Positions 14,761-22,527 of a DNA stretch of 42,816 bases are shown piece after piece; the stretch's first letter is position 1; each line of letters begins with the position of its first letter. The stretch comes from a virus. The notes under the pieces are model-generated. The model was not told where the DNA came from. It did no database searches and saw only the letters and a program-made list of their open reading frames with translations. Both the position numbers and the translations under genes were made by a program. The stretch is taken from positions 1 through 42,816 of IMG/VR virus record IMGVR_UViG_3300028597_000030. One strand, written 5' to 3'.

Positions 14761-14940
14761 GTGACGTTCGGCGGGAGCCGTGACGTTCAGCGCGCGGGAG
14801 CGGGGCCTCCACACCCTCTCTGACCAGTCAAGATGATGGTAGTGACGTTTGAGGTAGTGATCTGAGTACTACATAAGAAAACCTATAGGCATCCCCGGAT
14901 GACGGTCACGAACGTCACTTCGTCATCGGCCCCTCCCGGG
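14761..14940 (+). promoter_or_regulatory. Duplicated regulatory element, copy A
   Basis: About 160 bp shared with 38549-38712. It contains three direct GTGACGTT motifs (14761, 14780, 14842) and one inverted AACGTCAC (14911), the invariant block CATAAGAAAACCTATAG (14872-14888), and ATGACG/CGTCAT half-sites just downstream. It stands between the integrase terminator and the first gene before the late module. Candidate promoter with operators, perhaps read by the phage sigma factor. An origin with iterons is an alternative. Confidence 0.6.
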
Positions 14941-15002
14941 CCCCTCGCTGGGCCGCCGGCCCCGGATCACTGGGAGCACTCACACGCTTCCAGGAGGTCC
15001 CC

Positions 15003-15560
15003 ATGCGAGTCTTCCGTGTCGGTCACCGCTGGCACATCCGCCCCCACCTGAACATGCCCACGGGCCCGTACGCGTTCGGGTTCACAAACTTCCCGGACTA
15101 CGTGGCGGAGCGCATAAACGCCATGCGCTGGTGTCACCAGGGAGGCACCCACCCGTCTCCACGTAGTGACGGCCTGGGGGAGATCAAGCCCACGGAGGTG
15201 TGCGGGTTCGCCTCCCTGGAGGCCCTGGAGGACTGGTTTGAGCACCACTGGCGCATCCGCCTCCATCAGGTGGGCTACCGGATCACGGAGTACGACGTCC
15301 CGGAGGACCACGTCCGCCAGGGGCGGTACCAGGTGGTGTTCACCCCGGTCCACGCCGTGGCCAAGCTCCATCACACGCTGGCCCCCGGGTGCGAGTGGCT
15401 CCACGGCGGGGAGGACCCGGAGGAGGACAAGCTCTGCACGTCCGTGATGGCGCTCCGTACGTTCTTCCATGAGGAGCCCATGGCGGAGGACGTGGTCCCC
15501 CGGACGGACCTCCCGCGCTCACGCCGGCTGGCCCCATCACGGGCCGCTGACACCAGATAA
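15003..15560 (+). CDS. Hypothetical protein, 185 aa
   Basis: ATG behind CAGGAGGTCC. The protein has many aromatic and histidine residues (FGFTNFPDYVAERINAMRW; WFEHHWRIRLHQVGYRI) and no known motif. It is the first gene after regulatory element A. Its last codons (RAADTR) are encoded by a GCTGAC box, so the C-terminus was probably altered when this junction formed. Function unknown. Confidence 0.6.
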   Translation: MRVFRVGHRWHIRPHLNMPTGPYAFGFTNFPDYVAERINAMRWCHQGGTHPSPRSDGLGEIKPTEVCGFASLEALEDWFEHHWRIRLHQVGYRITEYDVPEDHVRQGRYQVVFTPVHAVAKLHHTLAPGCEWLHGGEDPEEDKLCTSVMALRTFFHEEPMAEDVVPRTDLPRSRRLAPSRAADTR

Positions 15561-15564
15561 CTAC
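15541..15564 (+). repeat. GCTGAC box, copy 4
   Basis: GGGCCGCTGACACCAGATAACTAC. Here the TGA is out of frame, and the box is translated and supplies a TAA at 15558-15560. Confidence 0.6.
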
Positions 15565-15610
15565 TACAGAGGGAGCCGGGGGCTTGATCGCCACCCGATG
15601 GCCCTCCGCT

Positions 15611-15647
15611 CCAGGCTCCTCCGTCTCTCTCCCGGAGTTGAGCCTGG
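15611..15647 (+). terminator. Hairpin before the tRNA cluster
   Basis: CCAGGCTC pairs with GAGCCTGG, with an inner CTCCG/CGGAG pair. It lies 7 bp before the first tRNA-like sequence. It could be a processing stem or a terminator. No T run. Confidence 0.35.
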
Positions 15648-15654
15648 GGCCAAC

Positions 15655-15723
15655 GTCTCCGTAGCTCAGTGGCCAGAGCGGGCCCGCAAGGGATGCGCGT
15701 GGGTTCGAATCCCACCGGAGACG
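15655..15723 (+). pseudogene. tRNA-like sequence with abnormal anticodon arm
   Basis: Acceptor arms GTCTCCG/CGGAGAC, D arm GCTC/GAGC and T arm GTGGG-TTCGAAT-CCCAC are all perfect, but only 19 nt separate the D and T arms instead of about 22. The middle forms CCC-GCAA-GGG, a tetraloop hairpin with no U33 and no 7-nt anticodon loop. It is either a decayed tRNA or a tRNA-shaped RNA with another role. Confidence 0.6.
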
Positions 15724-15862
15724 CAAGGACCACCTGGACTGGCCCGTGACTGGGCGACCCGGGGAAGTCCCAGGGGGTCTCATGATGAGCCCCTCCCCAG
15801 TAGGGCGCCTAGTCAGCGTCACGAACCGGAGGGAGAGCCGGTAGGAGTCCGGTCCCCCGCCC

Positions 15863-15936
15863 ACTTCCGTAGCTCAATTGGATAGAGCTCTGGCCTCTTA
15901 AGCCGGGTGTTGCGGGTTCGAATCCCGCCGGAAGTA
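15863..15936 (+). tRNA. tRNA-Lys (CTT)
   Basis: Cloverleaf by eye: acceptor ACTTCCG/CGGAAGT, D stem GCTC/GAGC, anticodon stem CTGGC/GCCGG with loop CTCTTAA (anticodon CTT, reads AAG), T arm GCGGG-TTCGAAT-CCCGC, discriminator A. No CCA is encoded. AAG is the dominant lysine codon in this genome. Confidence 0.9.
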
Positions 15937-15993
15937 CTGGAGGTCGCGCCACGCATGGCGTGGGTAACGTCCTAGCAGGAGGACGCCTCCCCA

Positions 15994-16066
15994 TGGTCTG
16001 TAGCTCAACTGGCAGAGCACCGGATTGTTACTCCGGGGGTTCCTGGTTCGAACCCAGGCGGACCAG
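15994..16066 (+). tRNA. tRNA-Asn (GTT)
   Basis: Acceptor TGGTCTG/CGGACCA, D stem GCTC/GAGC, anticodon stem CCGGA/TCCGG with loop TTGTTAC (anticodon GTT), T arm CCTGG-TTCGAAC-CCAGG, discriminator G. CCA is not encoded. The last bases GGACCAG are also the left arm sequence of the conserved palindrome family, and copy 7 begins directly at its 3' end. Confidence 0.9.
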
Positions 16067-16082
16067 CCACTCACGTGAGTGG
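16067..16082. repeat. CTCACGTGAG palindrome, copy 7
   Basis: CCACTCACGTGAGTGG is perfect, but the right outer arm (GTGCCC) no longer matches GGACCAG on the left, which belongs to tRNA-Asn. It lies between the tRNA and the first HNH gene. Confidence 0.65.
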
Positions 16083-16106
16083 GTGCCCTGGAGAGAGGAC
16101 CGCAGC

Positions 16107-16400
16107 ATGGCCCAGCGCAACACGCGCTCCACACGAAAACGACGCGATGTCATCGCGCACGGGCCGGACGCTGCGGCCTCCCTCCGGAGGCAGATCCGTA
16201 GTGAGTTCCAGCGCCACGGCGTCAAGCCTCGCTGCGCTCACTGCCCCAAGGAGTTCCTCCCCTCCGGGGTGGAGGTGGACCACATCGTCCCCATCCACAA
16301 GGGCGGCCAGGACACGGAGGATAACGTCCAGGTCCTGTGCGTCTCCTGTCACTGGGTCAAGACCCATGCTGACTGCGGGTACACCACCCCCTTGTTCTGA
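16107..16400 (+). CDS. HNH endonuclease
   Basis: A 97-aa protein with a basic N-terminus and a compact HNH fold: CAHC, then VEVDHIVPIHKGGQDTEDN and CVSCHWVKTH. Two CxxC pairs bind zinc, and the DH pair and distal N and H form the active site. The ATG has GAGAGAGGAC upstream. HNH proteins beside terminase genes in cos phages stimulate cutting at cos, so a packaging role is likely, though a free-standing homing role cannot be excluded. Confidence 0.85.
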   Translation: MAQRNTRSTRKRRDVIAHGPDAAASLRRQIRSEFQRHGVKPRCAHCPKEFLPSGVEVDHIVPIHKGGQDTEDNVQVLCVSCHWVKTHADCGYTTPLF

Positions 16401-16448
16401 CCCTCCCCCTTACGGCCTGTACCTGGGGGCTAGTGGGGAGGGCCTGGG

Positions 16449-16492
16449 ACCCCCCTGGCGCCTGCCCCTACCCGGGGTGTGCCCAGGGGGGT
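16449..16492. repeat. Inverted repeat between the two HNH genes
   Basis: ACCCCCCTGG (16449-16458) is the exact complement of CCAGGGGGGT (16483-16492). The 120-bp gap is very C- and G-rich and is otherwise empty. It may be a hairpin or a packaging (cos) site element. Confidence 0.35.
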
Positions 16493-16521
16493 ACTGCCAT
16501 GCCTACCCCTTGGGGTGCCCT

Positions 16522-16923
16522 ATGCCACGCCGGCCACGCAAGCCATGCTCACAGCCTGGATGCTCAGCGCTGACCGATGGTGGTCCGTGCGATGAGCACA
16601 AGCGCAAGCGTGAAGCGCAGCGTGACACCAGCGCATACCGCACGACGCGATGGCAGCGCGTACGCAAGAGGTTCCTCTACCTGAACCCTTGGTGTGCCCT
16701 GTGTACCAAGCAAGCCAACGTGGCGGACCACTGGCCAGTGTCCAGGCGTGACCTGGTGGCCAAGGGTGAGGCAGACCCCGACGCTCACAAGCACTTGAGA
16801 CCCCTCTGTGTCTCGTGCCACAACCGTGAGACGGCCAGGCTCCAGCCTGGTGGGTTCGTCGCTGCTAACGCGCGTCCCGTCGTCCCGTTCTTCCGTCCAC
16901 CGACCCCGGGGGGTGGGGGGTGA
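16522..16923 (+). CDS. HNH endonuclease, second copy
   Basis: A 133-aa protein. It begins with a zinc-ribbon (CSQPGCSALTDGGPCDEH), then WQRVRKRFLYLNPWCALC, VADHWPVSRRD and LRPLCVSCHNRET. This is the HNH form found next to small terminases of many siphoviruses. ATG is 2 bp after a CCCT stretch with no strong ribosome site, so the start is the first plausible one. It probably assists terminase at cos. Confidence 0.85.
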   Translation: MPRRPRKPCSQPGCSALTDGGPCDEHKRKREAQRDTSAYRTTRWQRVRKRFLYLNPWCALCTKQANVADHWPVSRRDLVAKGEADPDAHKHLRPLCVSCHNRETARLQPGGFVAANARPVVPFFRPPTPGGGG

Positions 16924-17115
16924 CCCCCGGCCCGTTGCCTGGCTGAACGGCAGGGAGGTGAGCGCACGATATGGCTCATCAGACCATTCTTGTGGAATCC
17001 CCCGGAGTTTGAGCGTTGGCCCAGGTGGGCCGCTCCTCCACGTCGCTGACCAGGGCAGACGGTAACCCACCTTGCCCCGGTATGTCCGCCGCTCCAACCG
17101 ACCCGGGAGGCGTCT
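16924..17115 (+). other. Gap before terminase, possible cos region
   Basis: About 190 bp without a gene, between the second HNH gene and the small terminase gene. It contains GGGTGGGGGGTGACCCCC at its start and a ribosome site GGGAGG at its end. cos sites of HNH-terminase phages often lie here. I see no motif that proves it. Confidence 0.3.
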
Positions 17116-17616
17116 ATGAGCGTCTCCGGCGCCAAGCCCAAGCCTCACCTCCAGGCCGTCCGTGAGGGCACGTTCCGTGCGGATCGCCAGACGGAGGGCG
17201 CCCGGTTCGCCCCGGTGGACCCGGTGGAGCCTGACTGGGCAGAGGTCTTCCCCTCCGCCTCCCGTGGAGCCCTGGCCAAGGAGGCCAAGGAGCTCCGGGA
17301 CTACGCGGCCACCCTGTGGGCACGCATCGTGCCGGCCCTGGTGGTCTCCACCGGCCTCACTGAGACTCAGCGGGAGACCGTGACGGACTACGTGGTCACG
17401 GCCACCCGTATCTGGCAGGGGGAGCGTGCGCTCACTCGCCAGGGCATGGTGGTACAGACGGAGCGAGGGATGGTCAAGAACCCCTGGACCTCCGTCCTGA
17501 ACGCCTACCGCTCCCACTTCCGCTCGCTGACTGGTGAGCTTGGCCTGTCTCCGTCATCGGCCTCCCGCATTGCGGCCCCCGATACAGGAGACGACGATGA
17601 CGACACATTCGACTGA
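17116..17616 (+). CDS. Terminase small subunit, P27 family
   Basis: A 166-aa protein with the helical core of P27-type small terminases (WARIVPALVVSTGLTETQRE; NPWTSVLNAYRSHFRSLTGELGLSPSSASRI) and an acidic tail DDDDDTFD. It would bind phage DNA and load the large subunit. It overlaps the large-subunit start by 20 bp, and the ribosome site for that gene lies within it. Confidence 0.85.
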   Translation: MSVSGAKPKPHLQAVREGTFRADRQTEGARFAPVDPVEPDWAEVFPSASRGALAKEAKELRDYAATLWARIVPALVVSTGLTETQRETVTDYVVTATRIWQGERALTRQGMVVQTERGMVKNPWTSVLNAYRSHFRSLTGELGLSPSSASRIAAPDTGDDDDDTFD

Positions 17617-19315
17617 CTCTCTGGGTCTCTGGACCCAGCAACTCCCCGTGCCCTACGCCTCCTTGCTGGAGCTGGGCATGACGGAGGAGGAGATCAAGGA
17701 CTCCTGGGAGCGTCGGCCCCTCCACTGGACGTGCCAGGCACCGGACCACCCGGGGGCCTACTTCTCCGTGGAGCATGCCGCCCGTGCGCTCAAGGCCGTG
17801 GAGTCGTTCAAGCACACCAAGGGCCGATGGGGTGGCTCCCCGTTGAAGCTCCAGACCTGGCAACGGGTCTGGATCATCTTCCCCATCTTCGGATGGGTGT
17901 ATTTCGATGAGGACATTCAGCGCGTGATCCGGGTTATCCGGTCCGCCTGGGTGGAGATCCCCCGCAAGGCCGGCAAGTCCACGCTGTCCTCCGGCATCGC
18001 GCTAACCCTCCTCCTGGCGGACCGGGAGATGGGTGCGGAGGTATACGCTGCGGCCGGCTCTCTGGAGCAAGCGGGCCGTGTCGCGGAGGACTGCAAGCGC
18101 ATGGCCATGACGTCCAAGGCCGTACGTGGCCGCGTGGACGTCCTCCGGAACGTCATCCGGGTACCCCGTACCGGGGGCGTGTTCCGCCCCCTCTCCAAGG
18201 TTGCTGAGACGGCCCACGGCCTGAACGTATCCGGTGCCATCGTCGATGAGGTCCACGTCCACAAGTCGCGCGATCTCATCGACGCTATCGAGACCGGTAC
18301 GGGCGCCCGGGACCAACCCCTCATTGTCTACATCACCACGGCGGATGAGGGCGTGGAGGGCTCCATCTACGACGAGAAGCACACGTATACCCTCCGGTGT
18401 GCGGAGCGCGTTGTGGTGGACACCCAGCAGTACGGAGTGATCTGGGCCGCCGCTGCTGACGCTGACCCGTTCGACCCGGAGACCTGGCAGCGCGCCAATC
18501 CGGGCCTGGGCGTGTCCCCCTCGCTCTCGTATATCCAGCGGGAGGCGAACAAGGCCAAGGCCACCCCCTCCTATCTCCCCACGTTCCTCCGGCTCTCGCT
18601 GAATCGACGGATGCGCGCTGCCACCCGGTGGCTACCACAACCGCTCTGGGATGCCAACGCCGGCACCGTGGATGAGAAGAGGTTCCGCTACCGCCGTGCC
18701 TGGGGTGGCGTGGACCTCTCCGCCGTGTCGGACCTCTCCGCCTGGGTGATGGCCGTGGAGTCCCGCCAAAAGGGCGTGGAGCTGGAGCTGGTCTCCCGTT
18801 TCTGGCTCCCGGAGGAGCGGCTGGACCACCTGGAGGCCCAGTGCCACGTCCCCTTGCGCCAGTGGGCCAAGGAGGGGTGGCTGACCCTCACGGAGGGGGA
18901 CGCCATCGACTACTCCGCCATTGAGAAACAGATCATTGCGGACTGTAGGCGACTGGACGTTCAGCGCGTGTCGTATGACCGGATGTTCGCTGGCCAGATG
19001 GTCCAGCGACTGGAGGTCAAGACCCGGGGTGTGGACGTGGTCCCCGTAGCACAGACGTACCTAGGCATGTCCCCCGGCTCCAAGGAGCTGGAGCGGCTCC
19101 TCCGTGAGGGCCAGGTCCGCCACGGCGGTAACCCCATCCTCCGGTGGAACGCCTTGTGTGCGGAGGTCTACACCGACGGGAACGACAACATCCGCCCGGT
19201 GAAGCCAGACCGGAATAAGTCGTCCTCCCGCATCGACGGTATCGCGGCCTCCGTGATGGCCCTGGACGGGTACGTCCGGCGCCCCATCCGTAAGGCCCGT
19301 GCGGCCAGCGCATGA
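17597..19315 (+). CDS. Terminase large subunit
   Basis: A 572-aa packaging motor. The ATPase has Walker A-like PRKAGKSTLSSG and Walker B-like SGAIVDEVHVH. The C-terminal nuclease has acidic residues (WGGVDLSAVSDLSAW, then DGIAAS near the end). The ATG at 17597 follows ACAGGAGACGACG. An upstream in-frame ATG at 17534 lacks a ribosome site. It pumps DNA into the prohead through the portal encoded next. Confidence 0.92.
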   Translation: MTTHSTDSLGLWTQQLPVPYASLLELGMTEEEIKDSWERRPLHWTCQAPDHPGAYFSVEHAARALKAVESFKHTKGRWGGSPLKLQTWQRVWIIFPIFGWVYFDEDIQRVIRVIRSAWVEIPRKAGKSTLSSGIALTLLLADREMGAEVYAAAGSLEQAGRVAEDCKRMAMTSKAVRGRVDVLRNVIRVPRTGGVFRPLSKVAETAHGLNVSGAIVDEVHVHKSRDLIDAIETGTGARDQPLIVYITTADEGVEGSIYDEKHTYTLRCAERVVVDTQQYGVIWAAAADADPFDPETWQRANPGLGVSPSLSYIQREANKAKATPSYLPTFLRLSLNRRMRAATRWLPQPLWDANAGTVDEKRFRYRRAWGGVDLSAVSDLSAWVMAVESRQKGVELELVSRFWLPEERLDHLEAQCHVPLRQWAKEGWLTLTEGDAIDYSAIEKQIIADCRRLDVQRVSYDRMFAGQMVQRLEVKTRGVDVVPVAQTYLGMSPGSKELERLLREGQVRHGGNPILRWNALCAEVYTDGNDNIRPVKPDRNKSSSRIDGIAASVMALDGYVRRPIRKARAASA

Positions 19316-19329
19316 CCAACCTTGACCAC

Positions 19330-19345
19330 CTCCTCACGTGAGGAG
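19330..19345. repeat. CTCACGTGAG palindrome, copy 8
   Basis: CTCCTCACGTGAGGAG, with the third arm type and no long outer stem or T run. TTGACC lies 3 bp upstream (19322-19327), so the palindrome would fall in a promoter spacer, but no good -10 follows. It lies just before the portal ribosome site. Confidence 0.65.
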
Positions 19346-19365
19346 CTGAACCCCCGGAGGTGACC

Positions 19366-20781
19366 GTGGCGGAGACTCCGCTTGAGGCCGTCCGGCGCCT
19401 CCACGCCAAGCTGGAGAAGCGCAAGGCGTACGCACAGAAATGGTCCGACTACTACGAAGGTAAGCGGCCCCTGCTGTTCGCTTCACCGGAGTTCTCCCAG
19501 CTCTCCGGAGGGCTGTTCGATGGCTTCTCGGATAACTGGTGTCAGGTGGTCCCGGACGCCATGGTAGAGCGCCTCTGCCCGATGGGGTTCCGTCTGGAGG
19601 ACGGGACCCTGGACAAGGCCGCATGGCGCGCGTGGCGTGCGAGTGAGTGCGACGTGGAGTTCGGTCTGGCGGCCCTGGAGGCTCTCCTGGCCGGACGCTC
19701 CTACGTGATGGTGTGGCGTCCCGACGGGATCACTACAGAGATCACGTTTGAGCACTCCTCCCAGGCCATCGTGGAGTACATCCCCGGGCGTAGGCGCGTG
19801 CGCAAGCAAGCCCTCAAGGTCTGGACGGACGGAGCGCTGGATTACGCGGTACTGATCACGCCCTCCGTGGTGTATCGGTTCGAGCGTAGGGCCGATGGCA
19901 TGACGGAGTGGATACCCCGGGTCACCGGCCTGGCCCGCTCCGAAAAGGCTCACCTCCCCAACCCCATGGGGGAGGTTTTCATGGTGGAGCTCCCGAACCG
20001 GTCCCGCCTCCGTGGTAAGCCCCGGAGCGAGATCGAGACCGTAGCCCCGCTCCAGGACGCCATTAACACCATCTGGGCTCACCTCCTCACGGCCTCCGAT
20101 GCCATCGCGCTCCCCGCGCGGGTGGTCCTGGGCATGGACCGGCCTACCCGTGAGATCACGGACGATGAGGGGGAGGTGGTGGGTGAGGAGGACCTCCCCA
20201 TTGCCCCGTTCCGCCGTGACCGGTTGCTCTGGCTGGAGGGCCGTGACGCGTCCATCGCTGAATTCTCAGCGGCGGACCTCACCAACTACACCAACGTCAT
20301 TGAGGTGGCCGTCCGGCATGTGGCCGCTCAGACCAGGACGCCGGCCAGTTACCTGACTGGTGAGATCTCCAACGTATCGGCGGACACGCTCACGGCCACG
20401 GAGTCCGGCCTGGTGGCCAAGGTCCAGGAGGTGCAGCGTCACCTTGGCGCGGCCCTCCGAGAGGTCATGCGCCTGGAGGCCCTGGCCGCTGGTGAGGTTG
20501 GCCGGGCGGAGGCCCTGGCGCTGGGAACGGTGGTGTGGCGCGATGCCCAGTTCCGTTCTGACGCGCAGTACGCGGATGCGCTGACCAAGTTCAAGGCCAT
20601 CGGCGTCCCGGATGAGGCTCTCTGGGAGCGCATCCCGGGTGTGACCCCGGACCAGATCGAACGATGGAAGACCATGCGCACGGACCAGGCTGCGGCCATC
20701 GTCGGTGGGGACCTGGCATCCATGTTCGGTGGCAAGCCGGGCCAGGCAGACGATGAGGAGGGCATGCCTCCCACTGAGTAG
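19366..20781 (+). CDS. Portal protein
   Basis: A 471-aa portal of the SPP1 gp6-like class. Typical segments are YYEGKRPLLFASPEF, NWCQVVPDAMVERL, then a central domain (NTIWAHLLTASDAIALPARVVLG) and SYLTGEISNVSADTLTATE, a common portal motif. It forms the ring at the capsid vertex. The GTG at 19366 is 5 bp after GGAGG. The GTG at 19360 overlaps that site and is unlikely. It directly follows terminase. Confidence 0.9.
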   Translation: MAETPLEAVRRLHAKLEKRKAYAQKWSDYYEGKRPLLFASPEFSQLSGGLFDGFSDNWCQVVPDAMVERLCPMGFRLEDGTLDKAAWRAWRASECDVEFGLAALEALLAGRSYVMVWRPDGITTEITFEHSSQAIVEYIPGRRRVRKQALKVWTDGALDYAVLITPSVVYRFERRADGMTEWIPRVTGLARSEKAHLPNPMGEVFMVELPNRSRLRGKPRSEIETVAPLQDAINTIWAHLLTASDAIALPARVVLGMDRPTREITDDEGEVVGEEDLPIAPFRRDRLLWLEGRDASIAEFSAADLTNYTNVIEVAVRHVAAQTRTPASYLTGEISNVSADTLTATESGLVAKVQEVQRHLGAALREVMRLEALAAGEVGRAEALALGTVVWRDAQFRSDAQYADALTKFKAIGVPDEALWERIPGVTPDQIERWKTMRTDQAAAIVGGDLASMFGGKPGQADDEEGMPPTE

Positions 20782-20791
20782 GGGGTGGCCC

Positions 20792-21844
20792 GTGGCAGAC
20801 GGTACGGGAGACCTGGGGGGCCTCACAGAGGCACCCTCCAGGAGCTCCTCACCGGCCCGCTCACGTGCTCTGGCAGAGGCCCGGTACTCCCAGACCCAGA
20901 GCATCACTAGAGGCGTCCTAGCGGCCATACAGAGCCTTTGGGGGGACGTCTCCCCGGACCGCATCCTAGCGGCCCTGGCGGGAGAGGCCGGCTCAGCCAT
21001 TCTGAGTGCCGTGATCATGGGCCAGCTTTCCGTGGCCCAGGGGGCTCAAGCCTTTGTAGCCAGCGCGATGCTGGCCCAGGGCGCCTCCTCCACGGCTGCT
21101 GGCCTCCTGGTCCCCGGCCAACTGGCGGGGTATGCGGCGGATGGCCGCTCGCTGGCCACCCTCCTGTACCTCCCAGGACTCACCACGGCCCGCGCGCTGG
21201 CCTCCGGCATGACAGCGGAGGCCGCCTCCGTGATGGGCCTCAACCAGATGGCCCGCCTAGTCTCTACCACCCTCGCGGACACGTCCCGAACGGCAACGCA
21301 AGTCGCGATGACTGCCACGCCCTCATGCGTGTCCTACGTCCGTGTGGTGAAGCTCCCCGCATGCTCCCGGTGCATCATCCTGGCCGGCCGTCAGTACACC
21401 TACTCCACCGGCTTCAAGCGCCATCCCAAGTGCGATTGCGGCATGGAACCCATGTCTGACGCTGAGTGGAAAGCCTCCGCCTCACCTAAGTCTCTGTATC
21501 AAGCCATGACCCCGGAGGAGCGACTCCAACGGTTCGGCCAGGCTGGTGTGGAGGCCATGGACAACGGGGCGGACATGGCCCAGGTGGTCAACGTGACCGG
21601 ACGCAAGGGCGGACTCACGGAGGTGGAGGTCTACGGCCGTAAGGTCCAGGCCACCCGTGAGGGCACTACCCGGCGGGGCCTGGGCGCCAAGGCCATGGAC
21701 ACGGCCTTTGAGAGACAAGCGGGCGGGACCCGGTACGCACGTACCAAGGCCCCCCGGCTCACGCCGGCGGAGATCCTCCGTCAAGCGAAGAACGACAGAG
21801 AACACCAAGTGCGCCTCCTCAAGAGGTACGGATACATCCAATAA
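20792..21844 (+). CDS. MuF-like minor capsid / head morphogenesis protein
   Basis: A 350-aa protein after the portal gene. GTG start with AGGGGGTGG upstream. The diagnostic part is near the centre: CSRCIILAGRQYTYSTGF followed by HPKCDC, a metal-binding pattern of head-morphogenesis proteins. The N-terminal half is helical and alanine-rich. Such proteins enter the prohead and help assembly or ejection. Confidence 0.75.
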   Translation: MADGTGDLGGLTEAPSRSSSPARSRALAEARYSQTQSITRGVLAAIQSLWGDVSPDRILAALAGEAGSAILSAVIMGQLSVAQGAQAFVASAMLAQGASSTAAGLLVPGQLAGYAADGRSLATLLYLPGLTTARALASGMTAEAASVMGLNQMARLVSTTLADTSRTATQVAMTATPSCVSYVRVVKLPACSRCIILAGRQYTYSTGFKRHPKCDCGMEPMSDAEWKASASPKSLYQAMTPEERLQRFGQAGVEAMDNGADMAQVVNVTGRKGGLTEVEVYGRKVQATREGTTRRGLGAKAMDTAFERQAGGTRYARTKAPRLTPAEILRQAKNDREHQVRLLKRYGYIQ

Positions 21845-21858
21845 GGAGCGATTCCAGG

Positions 21859-22476
21859 ATGCCGGAAAACCCGAACCCGAACGGCCCCACTGACCAGGGC
21901 ACCAAGGACGGAGACCTGGGCCAGGGCGGCCAGGGCAACCCCAACCCGAACGGCCCGGAGGGCCAGGAGGACAAGGGGGAGGGCGGAGACGAGAAGCTGG
22001 GTGAGGCCGGCGTCAAGGCCCTCCAGGCGGAGCGCGATGCTCGCAAGGAGGCGGAGGCCACGGTCAAGGCCCAGGAGGCCAAGGTCACGGAGCTGGAGGC
22101 GGAGGTCAAGCGGCTCCAGCGCGCGAACGCTGCGGTGAAGGGGACCGACCTGGAGGCCATCCGCACGGAGATCCGGGCGGAGTTCCAGACCCAGCTCCTG
22201 GAGGCGCAGATCCAGGCGGAGGCCAAGGGCAAGGTCCAGGAGTCCGCCGAGGTGGTCACGCGTTACCCGGAGTTCTTCAAGGACCTCAAGGCCGGCGACG
22301 CCGACGGGATCACCAAGGCCGTGGAGAAGCTCCTGGCGGCCAAGAAGTACCTGGCCGTGACCAGCGACGCTCCCCAGGGCTGGGGCGACGTCGGTGGGGG
22401 TCAGCGTGGAGAGGTAGGGGTCGAACCCACCTCCCCGGAGGCCCGCCTCCGGCGCGCGTACGGCGCAAGCAAGTAA
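21859..22476 (+). CDS. Capsid scaffolding protein
   Basis: A 205-aa highly charged protein. It has a low-complexity start rich in Asn, Pro and Gly (NPNGPTDQ) and a long coiled coil (KEAEATVKAQEAKVTELEAE). The C-terminus is basic (RLRRAYGASK), as needed to contact the capsid. Position directly before the major capsid gene supports scaffolding. No protease domain is visible. Confidence 0.8.
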   Translation: MPENPNPNGPTDQGTKDGDLGQGGQGNPNPNGPEGQEDKGEGGDEKLGEAGVKALQAERDARKEAEATVKAQEAKVTELEAEVKRLQRANAAVKGTDLEAIRTEIRAEFQTQLLEAQIQAEAKGKVQESAEVVTRYPEFFKDLKAGDADGITKAVEKLLAAKKYLAVTSDAPQGWGDVGGGQRGEVGVEPTSPEARLRRAYGASK

Positions 22477-22480
22477 CCTC

Positions 22481-22504
22481 CCAGCTCCTCACGTGAGGAG
22501 CTGG
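22481..22504. repeat. CTCACGTGAG palindrome, copy 9
   Basis: CCAGCTCCTCAC and its exact complement, 24 bp, with no T run. It lies between scaffolding and major capsid genes, where partial termination or processing could raise capsid expression. Confidence 0.65.
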
Positions 22505-22527
22505 TTCCATCTCACAAGGAGTGACAC

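Noticed and set aside
15724-15862. A further tRNA between the tRNA-like sequence and tRNA-Lys
   Set aside because: Only loose stems can be drawn and no T arm with TTCGA is present.
16075-16521. An upstream extension of the second HNH frame from 16075
   Set aside because: It overlaps the whole first HNH gene in another frame and has no domain of its own.
19322-19350. TTGACC before the portal gene as a third copy of the TTGACC promoter
   Set aside because: No TANNNT-like -10 is found at 16-19 bp. Only the palindrome is conserved, so I left it as a repeat.
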